29,702 nucleotides of DNA from Streptomyces sp. WM6378 (GTDB taxonomy: Bacteria; Actinomycetota; Actinomycetes; Streptomycetales; Streptomycetaceae): contig NZ_LGDD01000349.1 of assembly GCF_001279695.1 (NCBI RefSeq), positions 1-29,702 of the forward strand. The letters are read 5' to 3'. Made by a program: the position numbers and the translations under genes. Below are positions 9,296 through 16,988 of this stretch, one piece after another (position 1 is the stretch's first letter; each line of letters begins with the position of its first letter). The notes beneath the pieces are model-generated. The model was not told the origin of the DNA, searched no databases, and saw nothing but the letters and a program-made list of their open reading frames with translations.

Positions 9296-10666
9296 ATGGC
9301 CGAGCGCCCAGCCCCCCTCAACACCGGCAGCCACGACCTTCCCATCAGCCCTGAACTCGCCGCGTTCATGAGCGGCGACTGGGCCCCGACTCCGCTGCCC
9401 CGGGACGCCCGAGTGTCCGGATTCGACGTCATGCCGGGCCGCCGGGCGCGGCTTTCCGCCCGCTTTCCCGGCGAGCGACTGATCGTGCCCGCCGGGGAGT
9501 TGAGGGTACGCACCAACGACTGCGACCACCGCTTCCGCCCGCACAGCGCGTACGCCTGGCTGACCGGCCTCACCGGCGAGGACCAGCCCGGCCACGTCCT
9601 GGTCCTGGAGCCGTCCGGCTCCCGGCACGAGGCGGTGCTCTATCTGCGGCCCCGCTCGCCGCGCGCCGACGGCGACGACGAGTTCTACCGCGACCGCAGG
9701 TACGGCGAGTTCTGGGTGGGCCGCCGCCCCGACCTCGCGGAGACCGAGCGCCTGACGGGCATCCGCTGCGCCCACGTGGACGACCTGGACGCGACGGCCC
9801 CCGGCCGCAACGCCGCCACCGATCCCGAACTCGCCACCGCACTATCCGAGTTGAGGCTGGTCAAGGACGCCTGGGAGGTGGCCCAGCTCCAGCTCGCCGT
9901 CGACCACACCACCGCGGGCTTCGAGGACGTCGTACGCTCCCTGCCGCGCGCACTGGCCCACCCGCGCGGCGAGCGGGTGCTCGAAGGCGCCTTCGGGGCG
10001 CGGGCCCGCGCCGAGGGCAACGGCACCGGGTACGAGACGATCGCCGCGTCCGGGGCGCACGCCTGCGTACTGCACTGGATCCGCAACGACGGGCGGCTCG
10101 ACCCCCAGGACCTGCTCCTGCTCGACGCGGGCGTGGAGACCGACACCCTGTACACGGCCGACATCACCCGCACCCTGCCGCTGTCCGGCCGCTTCTCCCC
10201 CGTCCAGCGCCAGGTGTACGAACTCGTCCTGGCCGCGCAGGACGCGGGCATCGCGGCGCTGCGGCCGGGCGCCGCCTTCCGCGACTTCCACCGGGCCGCG
10301 ATGGGGGTGATCGCGGAGGGTCTCGCCGAGTGGGGCGTCCTGAAGGGCGCGTCGGGCGAGCTGCACCGCCGCTACACGCTGTGCGGCAGCGGGCACATGC
10401 TCGGCCTGGACGTCCACGACTGCGCGAAGGCCCGCGCCGAGACGTACCTGGACGGCGTCCTGGAACCCGGCCAGGTCCTCACGGTGGAGCCCGGCCTCTA
10501 CCTCCAGCCGGACGACGAAACGCTGCCGCCCGAACTGCGCGGCATAGGCGTCCGCATCGAGGACGACCTGGTGATCACGGAGACCGGCGCCCACCTGATG
10601 TCGGGCGCGCTGCCTAGGTCGGTGGCGGGGGTGGAGGACTGGATGGGAGCGTTGCTGGAGGGGTGA
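9296..10666 (+). CDS. pepP: M24-family Xaa-Pro aminopeptidase (aminopeptidase P)
   Basis: 456 residues from the ATG at 9296 (GGAG 5 nt upstream). Residues 40-165 form the AMP_N domain and about 195-440 the pita-bread metallopeptidase domain. All five dinuclear metal ligands are visible: Asp277 (LLLLDAG), Asp289 (TADITR), His367 (SGHMLG), Glu398 (LTVEPG) and Glu422 (VRIEDD). The enzyme removes an N-terminal residue preceding proline, probably in the cytoplasm, as there is no signal peptide. It is divergent from a (hydroxy)proline-type catabolic operon, so it may supply imino acids from Pro- or Hyp-containing peptides. Streptomyces genomes usually have more than one such enzyme; the symbol is given by family, not orthology. 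Confidence 0.88.
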   Translation: MAERPAPLNTGSHDLPISPELAAFMSGDWAPTPLPRDARVSGFDVMPGRRARLSARFPGERLIVPAGELRVRTNDCDHRFRPHSAYAWLTGLTGEDQPGHVLVLEPSGSRHEAVLYLRPRSPRADGDDEFYRDRRYGEFWVGRRPDLAETERLTGIRCAHVDDLDATAPGRNAATDPELATALSELRLVKDAWEVAQLQLAVDHTTAGFEDVVRSLPRALAHPRGERVLEGAFGARARAEGNGTGYETIAASGAHACVLHWIRNDGRLDPQDLLLLDAGVETDTLYTADITRTLPLSGRFSPVQRQVYELVLAAQDAGIAALRPGAAFRDFHRAAMGVIAEGLAEWGVLKGASGELHRRYTLCGSGHMLGLDVHDCAKARAETYLDGVLEPGQVLTVEPGLYLQPDDETLPPELRGIGVRIEDDLVITETGAHLMSGALPRSVAGVEDWMGALLEG

Positions 10667-10711
10667 GTCGGTTGCCCTGGTGGGTGGGAGGCGACCGGCG
10701 CGCGGGAGTAC

Positions 10712-11110
10712 CTACTCCAGCACCGCGAACCCATCCAGCTCGACCAGGGCCTGGGTGTCCCACAGTCGAACCACCCCGATCACCGCCATCGCCGGGTAGT
10801 CCCGCCCCGCCAACTCCCGCCAAATGGCGCCCAGTTCACGCGCCTGCTCCCGGTAAGCGGCAACATCCGTCGCGTACACGGTGACCCGCGCGAGGTCGCC
10901 CGGCGAACCCCCCGCCGCGGCCAGCGCCGCGAGCAGGTTGGTCAGGGCCGTGCGGAACTGCTCGGGCAGGGTGGCGCCCACCACCTTGCCGTCCCCGTCG
11001 AGCGCGGTCTGCCCGGCGAGGAAGACCACGCGGGACCCGGTGGCGACGACGGCATGGCTGAACCCCGTCGCCGGGGACAGCGCGGCGGGGTTCACTCGGT
11101 CGAGGCTCAC
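10712..11110 (-). CDS. RidA-like (YjgF/YER057c/UK114) protein lacking the catalytic arginine
   Basis: 132 residues of the small trimeric Rid fold (VFLAGQTALDGDGKVVG, LAALAAAGGSPGDLARVTVYATD, TQALVELDGFAVL). In imine-hydrolysing RidA the conserved Arg lies in a PARS/PART motif; here the aligned segment is YPAMAV, with Met108 instead. It is thus probably one of the Rid subfamilies that are not general 2-aminoacrylate deaminases. The GTG start at 11110 overlaps the stop of the upstream acyl-CoA dehydrogenase by GTGA, so the two are translationally coupled. In this cluster it may act on an enamine or imine intermediate made from the amino group of anthranilate, which is an inference. Confidence 0.8.
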   Translation of the reverse strand: MSLDRVNPAALSPATGFSHAVVATGSRVVFLAGQTALDGDGKVVGATLPEQFRTALTNLLAALAAAGGSPGDLARVTVYATDVAAYREQARELGAIWRELAGRDYPAMAVIGVVRLWDTQALVELDGFAVLE

Positions 11111-12216
11111 CGGTACAGCTCCTTCGCGATGATGGTGCGCTGCACTTCACTCGCCCCCTCGTAGATGCGGGGCGCGCGGACCTCACGGTAGAGGTGTTCG
11201 AGGAGGTGCCCGCGTTGCAGCGCGCGGGCGCCGTGGAGCTGGACCGCCGCGTCGACGACGTACTGCGCGGTCTCGGTGGCGAACAGCTTCGCCATGGCCG
11301 AGCCGCGCGCGATGCCCGCCTCACCCCGGTCGTACGCGGCGGCCGCCGCGTACACCAGGAGCCGGGCCGCCTCGGTGCGCGTCGCCATGTCGGCGACCCG
11401 GTGGGCGACCGCCTGGAGGTCCCCCAGCGGGCCGCCGAACGCGGTGCGCCGGGCGGTGTGCGCGAGCGTCGCGTCAAGGGCCGCCTGCGCCATGCCGACG
11501 GCGAACGCCCCGACGCTCGGCCGGAACAGGTTGAGCGTGTTCATCGCGACCCGGAAGCCCTGATCGGGCTCGCCCAGGACGTCGTCGGCGCCCACCGGCA
11601 CGCCGTCGAAGTCGAGGCTGCCGATCGCGTGCGGGGAGAGCATGTCGAGCGCGGCGCCGGTGAGGCCGGGCCGGTCGGCGGGGACCAGGAAGGCCGTCAC
11701 TCCGCGCGCGCCGGCGTCCGGTGTCGTACGGGCGAAGACGGTGTAGAAGTCGGCCTCGGGGGCGTTGGAGATCCAGCACTTCTCGCCCGTCAGGCGCCAA
11801 CCTCCTTGGCTCTCGACGGCGTTGAGGCTGAGGGCGGCCGCGTCCGAGCCCGCGCCCGGCTCGCTCAGCGCGAAGGCCGCGACCGCGCGGCCCGCCATCA
11901 CCTCGGGCAGCCAGCGCCCGCGCTGCGCGGGCGTCCCGTAGGCGGCGACCGGGTGCGCGCCGAGGCCCTGGAGGGCGAGCGCGGTCTCGGCCTCGGTGCA
12001 CGCGTACGCCAGCGCTTCGCGCATCAGGCACAGGTCGAGCGCGCCGGATTCGAAGAGCCGGGCGAGCAGCCCGTGCTCGCCGAGCGCCTCGACGAGTGGC
12101 CGGTTGACCCGACCTGGCTCACCCTTGTCCGCAAGGGGGCGCAGCCGCGCCCCGGCGAGCACCCGCAGTTCCCCGCACCATTCCAGCTGGTCCGGCTCCA
12201 GCGCGAATCCGGGCAT
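11107..12216 (-). CDS. Acyl-CoA dehydrogenase of the aromatic-CoA cluster
   Basis: 369 residues from the ATG at 12216, preceded by AAAGGGG 5 nt upstream; a longer in-frame start has no RBS. It is an FAD-dependent acyl-CoA dehydrogenase: the FAD/substrate segment FALSEPGAGSDAAALS is at 116-130, and the catalytic base Glu353 is in IYEGASEVQR near the C-terminus. It would carry out an alpha,beta-oxidation of a CoA ester, passing electrons to ETF. It is divergent from the aryl-CoA ligase and coupled to the RidA-like gene, so it probably handles an alicyclic or ring-opened CoA intermediate of the same pathway. Specificity is not predictable from sequence. Confidence 0.88.
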   Translation of the reverse strand: MPGFALEPDQLEWCGELRVLAGARLRPLADKGEPGRVNRPLVEALGEHGLLARLFESGALDLCLMREALAYACTEAETALALQGLGAHPVAAYGTPAQRGRWLPEVMAGRAVAAFALSEPGAGSDAAALSLNAVESQGGWRLTGEKCWISNAPEADFYTVFARTTPDAGARGVTAFLVPADRPGLTGAALDMLSPHAIGSLDFDGVPVGADDVLGEPDQGFRVAMNTLNLFRPSVGAFAVGMAQAALDATLAHTARRTAFGGPLGDLQAVAHRVADMATRTEAARLLVYAAAAAYDRGEAGIARGSAMAKLFATETAQYVVDAAVQLHGARALQRGHLLEHLYREVRAPRIYEGASEVQRTIIAKELYR

Positions 12217-12293
12217 GGCCACCCCTTTCCACTCGGGTTCCGACTGTTCCACTCGGCTCCGACAACGACAGACACCTGCCCTATCGCGAACTG

Positions 12294-12321
12294 TTGACTG
12301 TCGTCATCCAAACGATACGCT
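12294..12321 (+). promoter_or_regulatory. Promoter of the ligase operon with an overlapping candidate PaaX operator
   Basis: TTGACT (12294-12299), a 16-nt spacer and TACGCT (12316-12321) form a vegetative-type promoter 28 nt before the ligase ATG. The palindrome TGACTGTCGTCA (12295-12306, TGAC-N4-GTCA) overlaps the -35, a position suited to repression. Eleven of its twelve bases recur in front of the crotonase/monooxygenase unit at 20195-20206. Confidence 0.5.
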
Positions 12322-12348
12322 CCAGAGGCGACAAGGGGGCGATCCCGT

Positions 12349-13965
12349 ATGGAGCTGAAGAACTCAGCGCACGCCGACACCTTTCCCCGCGACCATCTGC
12401 CGCCCACCGACCAGTGGCCGGACCTGGTCCTCGGCCCGCCCGGGCCGCACTACCCCGAGCGGCTCAACTGCGGCGCCGAACTCCTCGACGCCACCATCGA
12501 GCGCTTCGGCCCGGACCGCCCCGTCTTCCGCACCGGCCAGGGCGAGGTCTGGACGTACCGGGAACTGCGCGACCGCGTCGACCGGATCGCGCACGTCCTG
12601 ACCGGTGAGCTCGGCGTGGTGCCCGGCAACCGGGTACTGCTGCGCGGGCCGACGACGCCGTGGCTGGCCGCGTGCTGGCTGGCGGTGATGAAGGCCGGCG
12701 CGGTCGCCGTAACCGTGCTGGCCCAGCAGCGCGCGCACGAACTGGGCGTGATGTGCTCCATCGCGCGGATCAGCCACGCGCTGTGCGACGCCCGCGCACT
12801 CGCCGACCTGGAGCGGGCCGATGCACCCGGCCTGCGCATCACGGCGTACGGCGGCGACGGGCCCGGAGATCTCCTGAACCTGGTCAAGCGGGCGCCCGCC
12901 GGGCGGTTCAGCGCCGTGGACACCTCGGCGGACGATGTCGCCCTGATCGCCTTCACCTCGGGCACGACCGGACGCCCCAAGGGTTGTATGCACTTCCACC
13001 GCGATGTGCTCGCCATAGCCGACACGTTCGCCCGGCACGTCCTGAAGCCGACACCCGACGACGTCTTCGCGGGCAGCCCCCCGCTCGGCTTCACGTTCGG
13101 GCTCGGCGGCCTGGTCGTCTTCCCGCTGCGGGCCGGCGCCTCGGCCCTGCTGCTCGAACAGGCGGGCCCCCGGCAGCTGTTGCCGGCCCTCGCCGAGCAC
13201 CGCGTATCGGTCCTGTTCACCGCGCCGACCGCGTACCGGACGATGCTGGAGGAACTCGACGCGCACGACCTGGGCGCCCTGCGCCGCTGCGTCTCGGCCG
13301 GTGAGAACCTTCCGGCGGCGACCTGGCGGGCCTGGCAGGAGCGCACCGGCCTGCGCATCATCAACGGCATCGGCGCCACCGAACTCCTGCACATCTTCAT
13401 CTCCGCGGCGGACGAGGACATCCGGCCCGGCACCACCGGCCGACCCGTGCCCGGCTGGCAGGCCCGCATCGTCGACGGGCAGGGCAAGCCCGTCCCGGAC
13501 GGCGAGCCCGGGCTGCTCGCCGTGCGCGGCCCGGTCGGCTGCCGCTACCTCGCGGACGAGCGGCAGCGCGAGTACGTACGGGACGGCTGGAACGTCACGG
13601 GTGACACCTATGTGCGCGACAGCGACGGCTGGTTCCGGTACGTGGCCCGCGCCGACGACATGATCATTTCGGCCGGGTTCAACATCGCGGGCCCCGAGGT
13701 CGAGGACGCGCTCCTGCGCCACCCCGACGTCACGGAGGCCGCGGTGGTGGGACGGCCCGACGAACGGCGCGGTCATGTCGTCGTCGCGTACTGCGTACTG
13801 CGGCCGGGGGTGGCGCGCGGCGCGGACACGGTGGCGCTGCTGCGCGACTTCGTGAAGTCCGAGCTCGTCCCGTACAAGTGCCCGCGCGAGATCGTCTTCC
13901 TGGACGCGCTCCCCCGCACACCCACCGGCAAGCTCCAGCGCTTCCGGCTGCGGGAACTAGAGTGA
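12349..13965 (+). CDS. Benzoate-CoA ligase-family enzyme, probable 2-aminobenzoate-CoA ligase
   Basis: 538 residues of the ANL superfamily; AAGGGGG precedes the ATG. The P-loop-like A3 motif TSGTTGRPKG is at 203-212, the A8 hinge region reads YVARADDMIISAGFNIAGPEVE, and the catalytic lysine is Lys528 in PTGKLQRF. The overall pattern, including LLQQAGPRQL-like and GATELLHIFISA segments, fits benzoate/2-aminobenzoate-CoA ligases rather than fatty acyl-CoA synthetases. It would activate an aromatic acid with ATP and CoA in the cytoplasm. The partner gene for a 2-aminobenzoyl-CoA monooxygenase/reductase at 16989-19286 points to anthranilate; benzoate or salicylate are alternatives. PaaX begins 4 nt after its stop. 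Confidence 0.83.
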   Translation: MELKNSAHADTFPRDHLPPTDQWPDLVLGPPGPHYPERLNCGAELLDATIERFGPDRPVFRTGQGEVWTYRELRDRVDRIAHVLTGELGVVPGNRVLLRGPTTPWLAACWLAVMKAGAVAVTVLAQQRAHELGVMCSIARISHALCDARALADLERADAPGLRITAYGGDGPGDLLNLVKRAPAGRFSAVDTSADDVALIAFTSGTTGRPKGCMHFHRDVLAIADTFARHVLKPTPDDVFAGSPPLGFTFGLGGLVVFPLRAGASALLLEQAGPRQLLPALAEHRVSVLFTAPTAYRTMLEELDAHDLGALRRCVSAGENLPAATWRAWQERTGLRIINGIGATELLHIFISAADEDIRPGTTGRPVPGWQARIVDGQGKPVPDGEPGLLAVRGPVGCRYLADERQREYVRDGWNVTGDTYVRDSDGWFRYVARADDMIISAGFNIAGPEVEDALLRHPDVTEAAVVGRPDERRGHVVVAYCVLRPGVARGADTVALLRDFVKSELVPYKCPREIVFLDALPRTPTGKLQRFRLRELE

Positions 13966-13969
13966 TCAC

Positions 13970-14851
13970 GTGGCCGAGCTGCACACTCCCCGATCCCTGA
14001 TCGTGACTCTGTACGGCGCCTACGGGCGCGAGACCTCCGGCTCCCTCGCGGTCGCCGAACTGATCCGGCTGCTCGCGGCGGTCGGCGTCGACGCGCCCTC
14101 CGTGCGCTCGTCGGTGTCCCGGCTCAAACGGCGCGGGCTGCTCGTGGCGCAGCCCACCGCGGCCGGGGCGGCCGGCTACGCCCTGTCGGCCGACGCACGC
14201 CAGCTCCTGGACGACGGCGACCGGCGCATCTACGCCCACCCCTCGCCCCAGGCGTCGGACGGCTGGGTGCTCGCGGTGTTCTCCGTCCCGGAGTCGGAGC
14301 GCAGCAAGCGGCACGTGCTGCGCTCGCGCCTGGCCGGACTCGGCTTCGGCACGGCCGCGCCGGGCGTGTGGCTCGCTCCGGCCCGGCTGTACGACGAGAC
14401 CCGGCACACCCTGGAACGCCTCCAACTCGCCCCGTACGTCGACCTGTTCAGGGGCGAGCACCTCGGCTTCGCGCCCACCGCGGAGGCCGTCGCCCGCTGG
14501 TGGGACCTGCCGGCCATCGCCAAGCAGCACGAGGAATTCCTCGACCGGCACGAACCGGTGCTGCGCACCTGGGAGTCGCGGGCGCACACCCGGCCGGGCG
14601 CCCGCGACTCCCCCGGGACCGACACCGAGGCCGCCTACCGGGACTACCTCCTCGCCCTCGACTCCTGGCGCCGGCTGCCGTACGCCGACCCGGGGCTGCC
14701 CGCCGGACTCCTGCCCGGCGACTGGCCGGGCGGGCGCTCCGCCGAGGTGTTCGGCCGGCTTCATGAGCTGCTGCGGGAGCCGGGCGCCGCGTTCGTACGG
14801 GGTGCGCTGCCGGGCCGGGGGCCCCGGCCGCCTCGTACGATGTCGACGTGA
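13970..14851 (+). CDS. PaaX-family transcriptional regulator
   Basis: 293 residues from the GTG at 13970, four nt after the ligase stop. The N-terminal 80 residues form a winged helix (LIVTLYGAYGRE... APSVRSSVSRLKRRGLLVAQPTAAGAAGYALS), followed by the PaaX middle domain (GWVLAVFSVPESERSKRHVLRSRLAGLGFGTAAPGVWLAP) and a C-terminal domain. PaaX of E. coli represses phenylacetate catabolism and is released by phenylacetyl-CoA. By analogy this one should sense the aryl-CoA made by the adjacent ligase. A palindrome in front of both arms of the cluster is the best candidate operator. Its stop overlaps the start of the BlaI-type gene by GTGA. Confidence 0.87.
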   Translation: MAELHTPRSLIVTLYGAYGRETSGSLAVAELIRLLAAVGVDAPSVRSSVSRLKRRGLLVAQPTAAGAAGYALSADARQLLDDGDRRIYAHPSPQASDGWVLAVFSVPESERSKRHVLRSRLAGLGFGTAAPGVWLAPARLYDETRHTLERLQLAPYVDLFRGEHLGFAPTAEAVARWWDLPAIAKQHEEFLDRHEPVLRTWESRAHTRPGARDSPGTDTEAAYRDYLLALDSWRRLPYADPGLPAGLLPGDWPGGRSAEVFGRLHELLREPGAAFVRGALPGRGPRPPRTMST

Positions 14852-15219
14852 CGGAGCAGATGAGGCGCCCCCGCCGGGGGCAGGGGGAGCTGGAGGCGCG
14901 GGTGCTCGCGGCGCTGCGCCAGGCGCCGGGTCCGGTGACCGCGGGCTGGGTGCAGCAGTGGCTCGGCGAGCCGCTCGCCTATACGACCGTCGTGACGATC
15001 CTGACCCGGCTGCACACCAAGCAGGCGGTGGCCCGCGAGCGCGCGGGCCGCTCCTTCGTGTGGATTCCGGCCGACGAGGCGGGGCTCGCGGCCCGCCGGA
15101 TGCGCAAGGTGCTCGACGCCGAGCGGGACCGGGGCGCGGTGCTCGCCAGCTTCGTCACCGACCTCTCGCCGGACGACGAGCGGCTGCTGCGCGAACTGCT
15201 CGGCGGGGCCGGGAACTGA
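14848..15219 (+). CDS. BlaI/MecI/CopY-family repressor
   Basis: 123 residues. A winged-helix domain (GELEARVLAALRQAPGPVTAGWVQQWLGEPLAYTTVVTILTRLHTKQAVARERAGRSFVWIP) is followed by a short dimerisation helix region ending LSPDDERLLRELLGG, as in BlaI/MecI. The family is inactivated by proteolysis triggered by a membrane metalloprotease or by ligand. The GTG start overlaps the paaX stop, and the M56 peptidase begins 4 nt after this stop, so the pair sits at the end of the ligase-paaX operon. A palindrome with CTACA/TGTAG half-sites upstream of the terB-like gene (16817-16834) is a possible target. Confidence 0.87.
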   Translation: MTEQMRRPRRGQGELEARVLAALRQAPGPVTAGWVQQWLGEPLAYTTVVTILTRLHTKQAVARERAGRSFVWIPADEAGLAARRMRKVLDAERDRGAVLASFVTDLSPDDERLLRELLGGAGN

Positions 15220-15223
15220 TCCG

Positions 15224-16189
15224 GTGGGTGTGTTCGTCGTCCTGCCGCTCGTGCTGCCGCTGACCGCCTGGCCGATCGCCCGCCTCGCCGGCCCGAGGCT
15301 GCATCCGCGCACGGCGACGCGCGTCCTGTCGCTGGTGGGCGGGGTGCTCGCGGTGTGCAGCACGCTGTGTCTCCTCCTCCTCATGGTGGCCGGAACCGCG
15401 CAGTTGCCCGGCAATCCGCTGCCGGACGCCTGGGCCGATCCGGAGGTCCGGGCGGTGGTGCCGTACGACGAGGCGGTCGGGCAGGCCGCGCTCCTCGTGC
15501 TGGCTGCCGTCGCCCTGGCCTGCGGTCAACTCCTGTGGCGCCATGGGCGGGTGCGGGCCGGGGCCAAGCGGGCGCTGACCGGACTGCCGCCGTCCCGGCG
15601 GGCGGTACTGCCGGACGAGCGGCCCTATGCGTACGCGCTGCCCGGTGGGCCTCGCGGGCGCGGGCGCGTCGTGGTGTCCAGCGGGATGCTGGACCTCCTC
15701 GACACCCGCGAGCGCGAAGCCTTGATCGCTCACGAGGAAGCCCATCTGACGGGCCGTCACCATCGGTTCCTCCTGGTGGCCGGTCTTGCCGCGCGCGCCA
15801 ATCCGTTCCTGCGCCCGCTGCGTTCCGCCGTCGCGTTCACCACCGAACGCTGGGCGGACGAGGACGCCGCCCGTGCGGTGGGCGACCGCAGAGTGGTGGC
15901 GCGCGCCATCGGCAAGGCGGCGCTGGCGTCGGGCCCGGGCCACGACCTGCGCCGGGTGCCGCCGCTGCCCGCGTTCGCGGCGGCCGGGCCGGCACCGGGG
16001 CCCGTGCCGCGAAGGGTGGCGGCGCTGCTGCGACCGGTGCCGAACGCTCGCGCCTGGCCGCCCGCGGGCACGGCGGCGGGGCTCGCCCTGTGGACCGCCA
16101 CCGCGGGCGCGGCGGCCTCGGCCCTGTCTTCGGCGAACGCGACGCTGGTCCTGGTCACGGTCCTGCGGGGCGCGACCACGGCCCTGTAG
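15224..16189 (+). CDS. M56-family membrane metallopeptidase (BlaR1/MecR1 protease domain only)
   Basis: 321 residues. Hydrophobic segments lie at about 3-20, 33-60, 85-105 and in the C-terminal 40 residues. Between the third and last lies the zinc protease domain, with HEEAH at 170-174 and the downstream glutamate Glu208 in TERWADEDAA. There is no extracellular penicillin-binding sensor domain, so it is not a classical BlaR1. Paired with BlaI it may cleave that repressor in response to an unknown envelope signal. GTG start 4 nt after the BlaI-type stop, with no strong RBS of its own, implies coupled translation. Confidence 0.83.
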   Translation: MGVFVVLPLVLPLTAWPIARLAGPRLHPRTATRVLSLVGGVLAVCSTLCLLLLMVAGTAQLPGNPLPDAWADPEVRAVVPYDEAVGQAALLVLAAVALACGQLLWRHGRVRAGAKRALTGLPPSRRAVLPDERPYAYALPGGPRGRGRVVVSSGMLDLLDTREREALIAHEEAHLTGRHHRFLLVAGLAARANPFLRPLRSAVAFTTERWADEDAARAVGDRRVVARAIGKAALASGPGHDLRRVPPLPAFAAAGPAPGPVPRRVAALLRPVPNARAWPPAGTAAGLALWTATAGAAASALSSANATLVLVTVLRGATTAL

Positions 16190-16225
16190 CTCGGCCACGC
16201 CGAAGGCGGGCGAGACCGCGACCTG

Positions 16226-16258
16226 TAGCCGTGGGCCTGACTCCCTAGCCGTGGACCT
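16226..16258. repeat. Short direct repeat in the M56/terB convergent gap
   Basis: TAGCCGTGGGCCT (16226-16238) and TAGCCGTGGACCT (16246-16258) are 12 of 13 identical, 20 nt apart. No terminator hairpin was convincing in the 144-nt gap between the convergent genes. Significance unknown. Confidence 0.4.
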
Positions 16259-16333
16259 TCCCGAGAAGCGCGCGGCCAGGACCCTGTGACGCGATCCGAG
16301 ACGATGCCGGGACCAGCTACCGGCGCGCGGCGA

Positions 16334-16789
16334 CTACAGGTCGAACTCCACCGGCGACAGGCCGAGCGCGTAGCAGGCCTCGCGGACGACGGCCTGCTCG
16401 GTCTTGTCGAAGTCACCGTCCGCGCCGCCGATGACGATGCCTATCTGAATGACGGCGCGCGCCTCGGCGGGCTTCTTCTTCGCCTTGGCGACCTCCTGCA
16501 ACAGGCCCACCTTGCCGAAGTCGAAGTCGGCGGCCAGCTTGTCGAGCCCCTCGTCGAAGCGGCGCTGCAGATCGGCGGCCGGGAAGTTCTGCAACACCTC
16601 GTTGGACGCGATGAGTTGGGCCACCCGGCGCCGCTCGGCCGCGTCGATGGAGCCGTCGGCGGCGGCGACCAGGGCACACATCGCCATGCTCGCGTCGCGG
16701 AAGGCGCCGCTCTTCAGGTCGTTCTTCTTGGCCACGAGCTGCGTCTGCATCGTCGTGGCGGATTCCTTGAGGCGGTCCCAGAGGGCCAT
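16334..16789 (-). CDS. TerB-family (tellurite-resistance-type) protein
   Basis: 151 residues from the ATG at 16789 with GGAG 7 nt upstream. The all-helical TerB fold is recognisable from CALVAAADGSIDAAERRRVAQLI and the matching second half IGIVIGGADGDFDKTEQAVVREACYALGL, each with the acidic 'AADGxID' loop thought to bind metal. TerB proteins belong to Ter stress systems and are widespread in streptomycetes, often at membranes in complexes with TerC or TerD, but no such genes are adjacent. A perfect inverted repeat 28 nt upstream suggests local control, possibly by the neighbouring BlaI-type repressor. Confidence 0.85.
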   Translation of the reverse strand: MALWDRLKESATTMQTQLVAKKNDLKSGAFRDASMAMCALVAAADGSIDAAERRRVAQLIASNEVLQNFPAADLQRRFDEGLDKLAADFDFGKVGLLQEVAKAKKKPAEARAVIQIGIVIGGADGDFDKTEQAVVREACYALGLSPVEFDL

Positions 16790-16816
16790 GGTGCTTCTCC
16801 ATGCATGTCGTCAAAC

Positions 16817-16834
16817 TTCTACAGCAATGTAGAA
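16817..16834. promoter_or_regulatory. Perfect palindrome upstream of terB-like gene, BlaI/CopY-like
   Basis: TTCTACAGCAATGTAGAA is a perfect 7-4-7 inverted repeat. BlaI/MecI/CopY operators centre on TACA...TGTA half-sites; here the spacing is 4 nt rather than the more usual 2. It contains TACATT on the minus strand, a plausible -10, so binding would block terB transcription. Confidence 0.5.
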
Positions 16835-16914
16835 ACTGACGGGCCTCCCGAATGGTTCCCGGGAGAGCCGAGTGTTTTCGGCGTGCATTTGCACCGGGGG
16901 CGCCCGGGGTGCCG

Positions 16915-16952
16915 AGAGCGCTGAGGGCGTCGAGAGTGCCCAGAGCGCTGAG
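16915..16952. repeat. Duplicated 11-mer in the terB/monooxygenase intergenic region
   Basis: AGAGCGCTGAG occurs at 16915-16925 and 16942-16952 within a purine-rich GAGAG/GAGCGC stretch. It probably reflects local slippage. The 199-nt gap also holds the terB promoter region and nothing else recognised. Confidence 0.4.
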
Positions 16953-16988
16953 AGCGCGGCGGCCCCTGACGGACTGTCCGCGGGCGCG

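Noticed and set aside
10705..10718. GGAGTA-CC-TACTCC dyad as a terminator between aminopeptidase P and the RidA-like gene
   Set aside because: Only a 6-bp stem with a 2-nt loop, overlapping the stop codon of the RidA-like gene; too weak to call.
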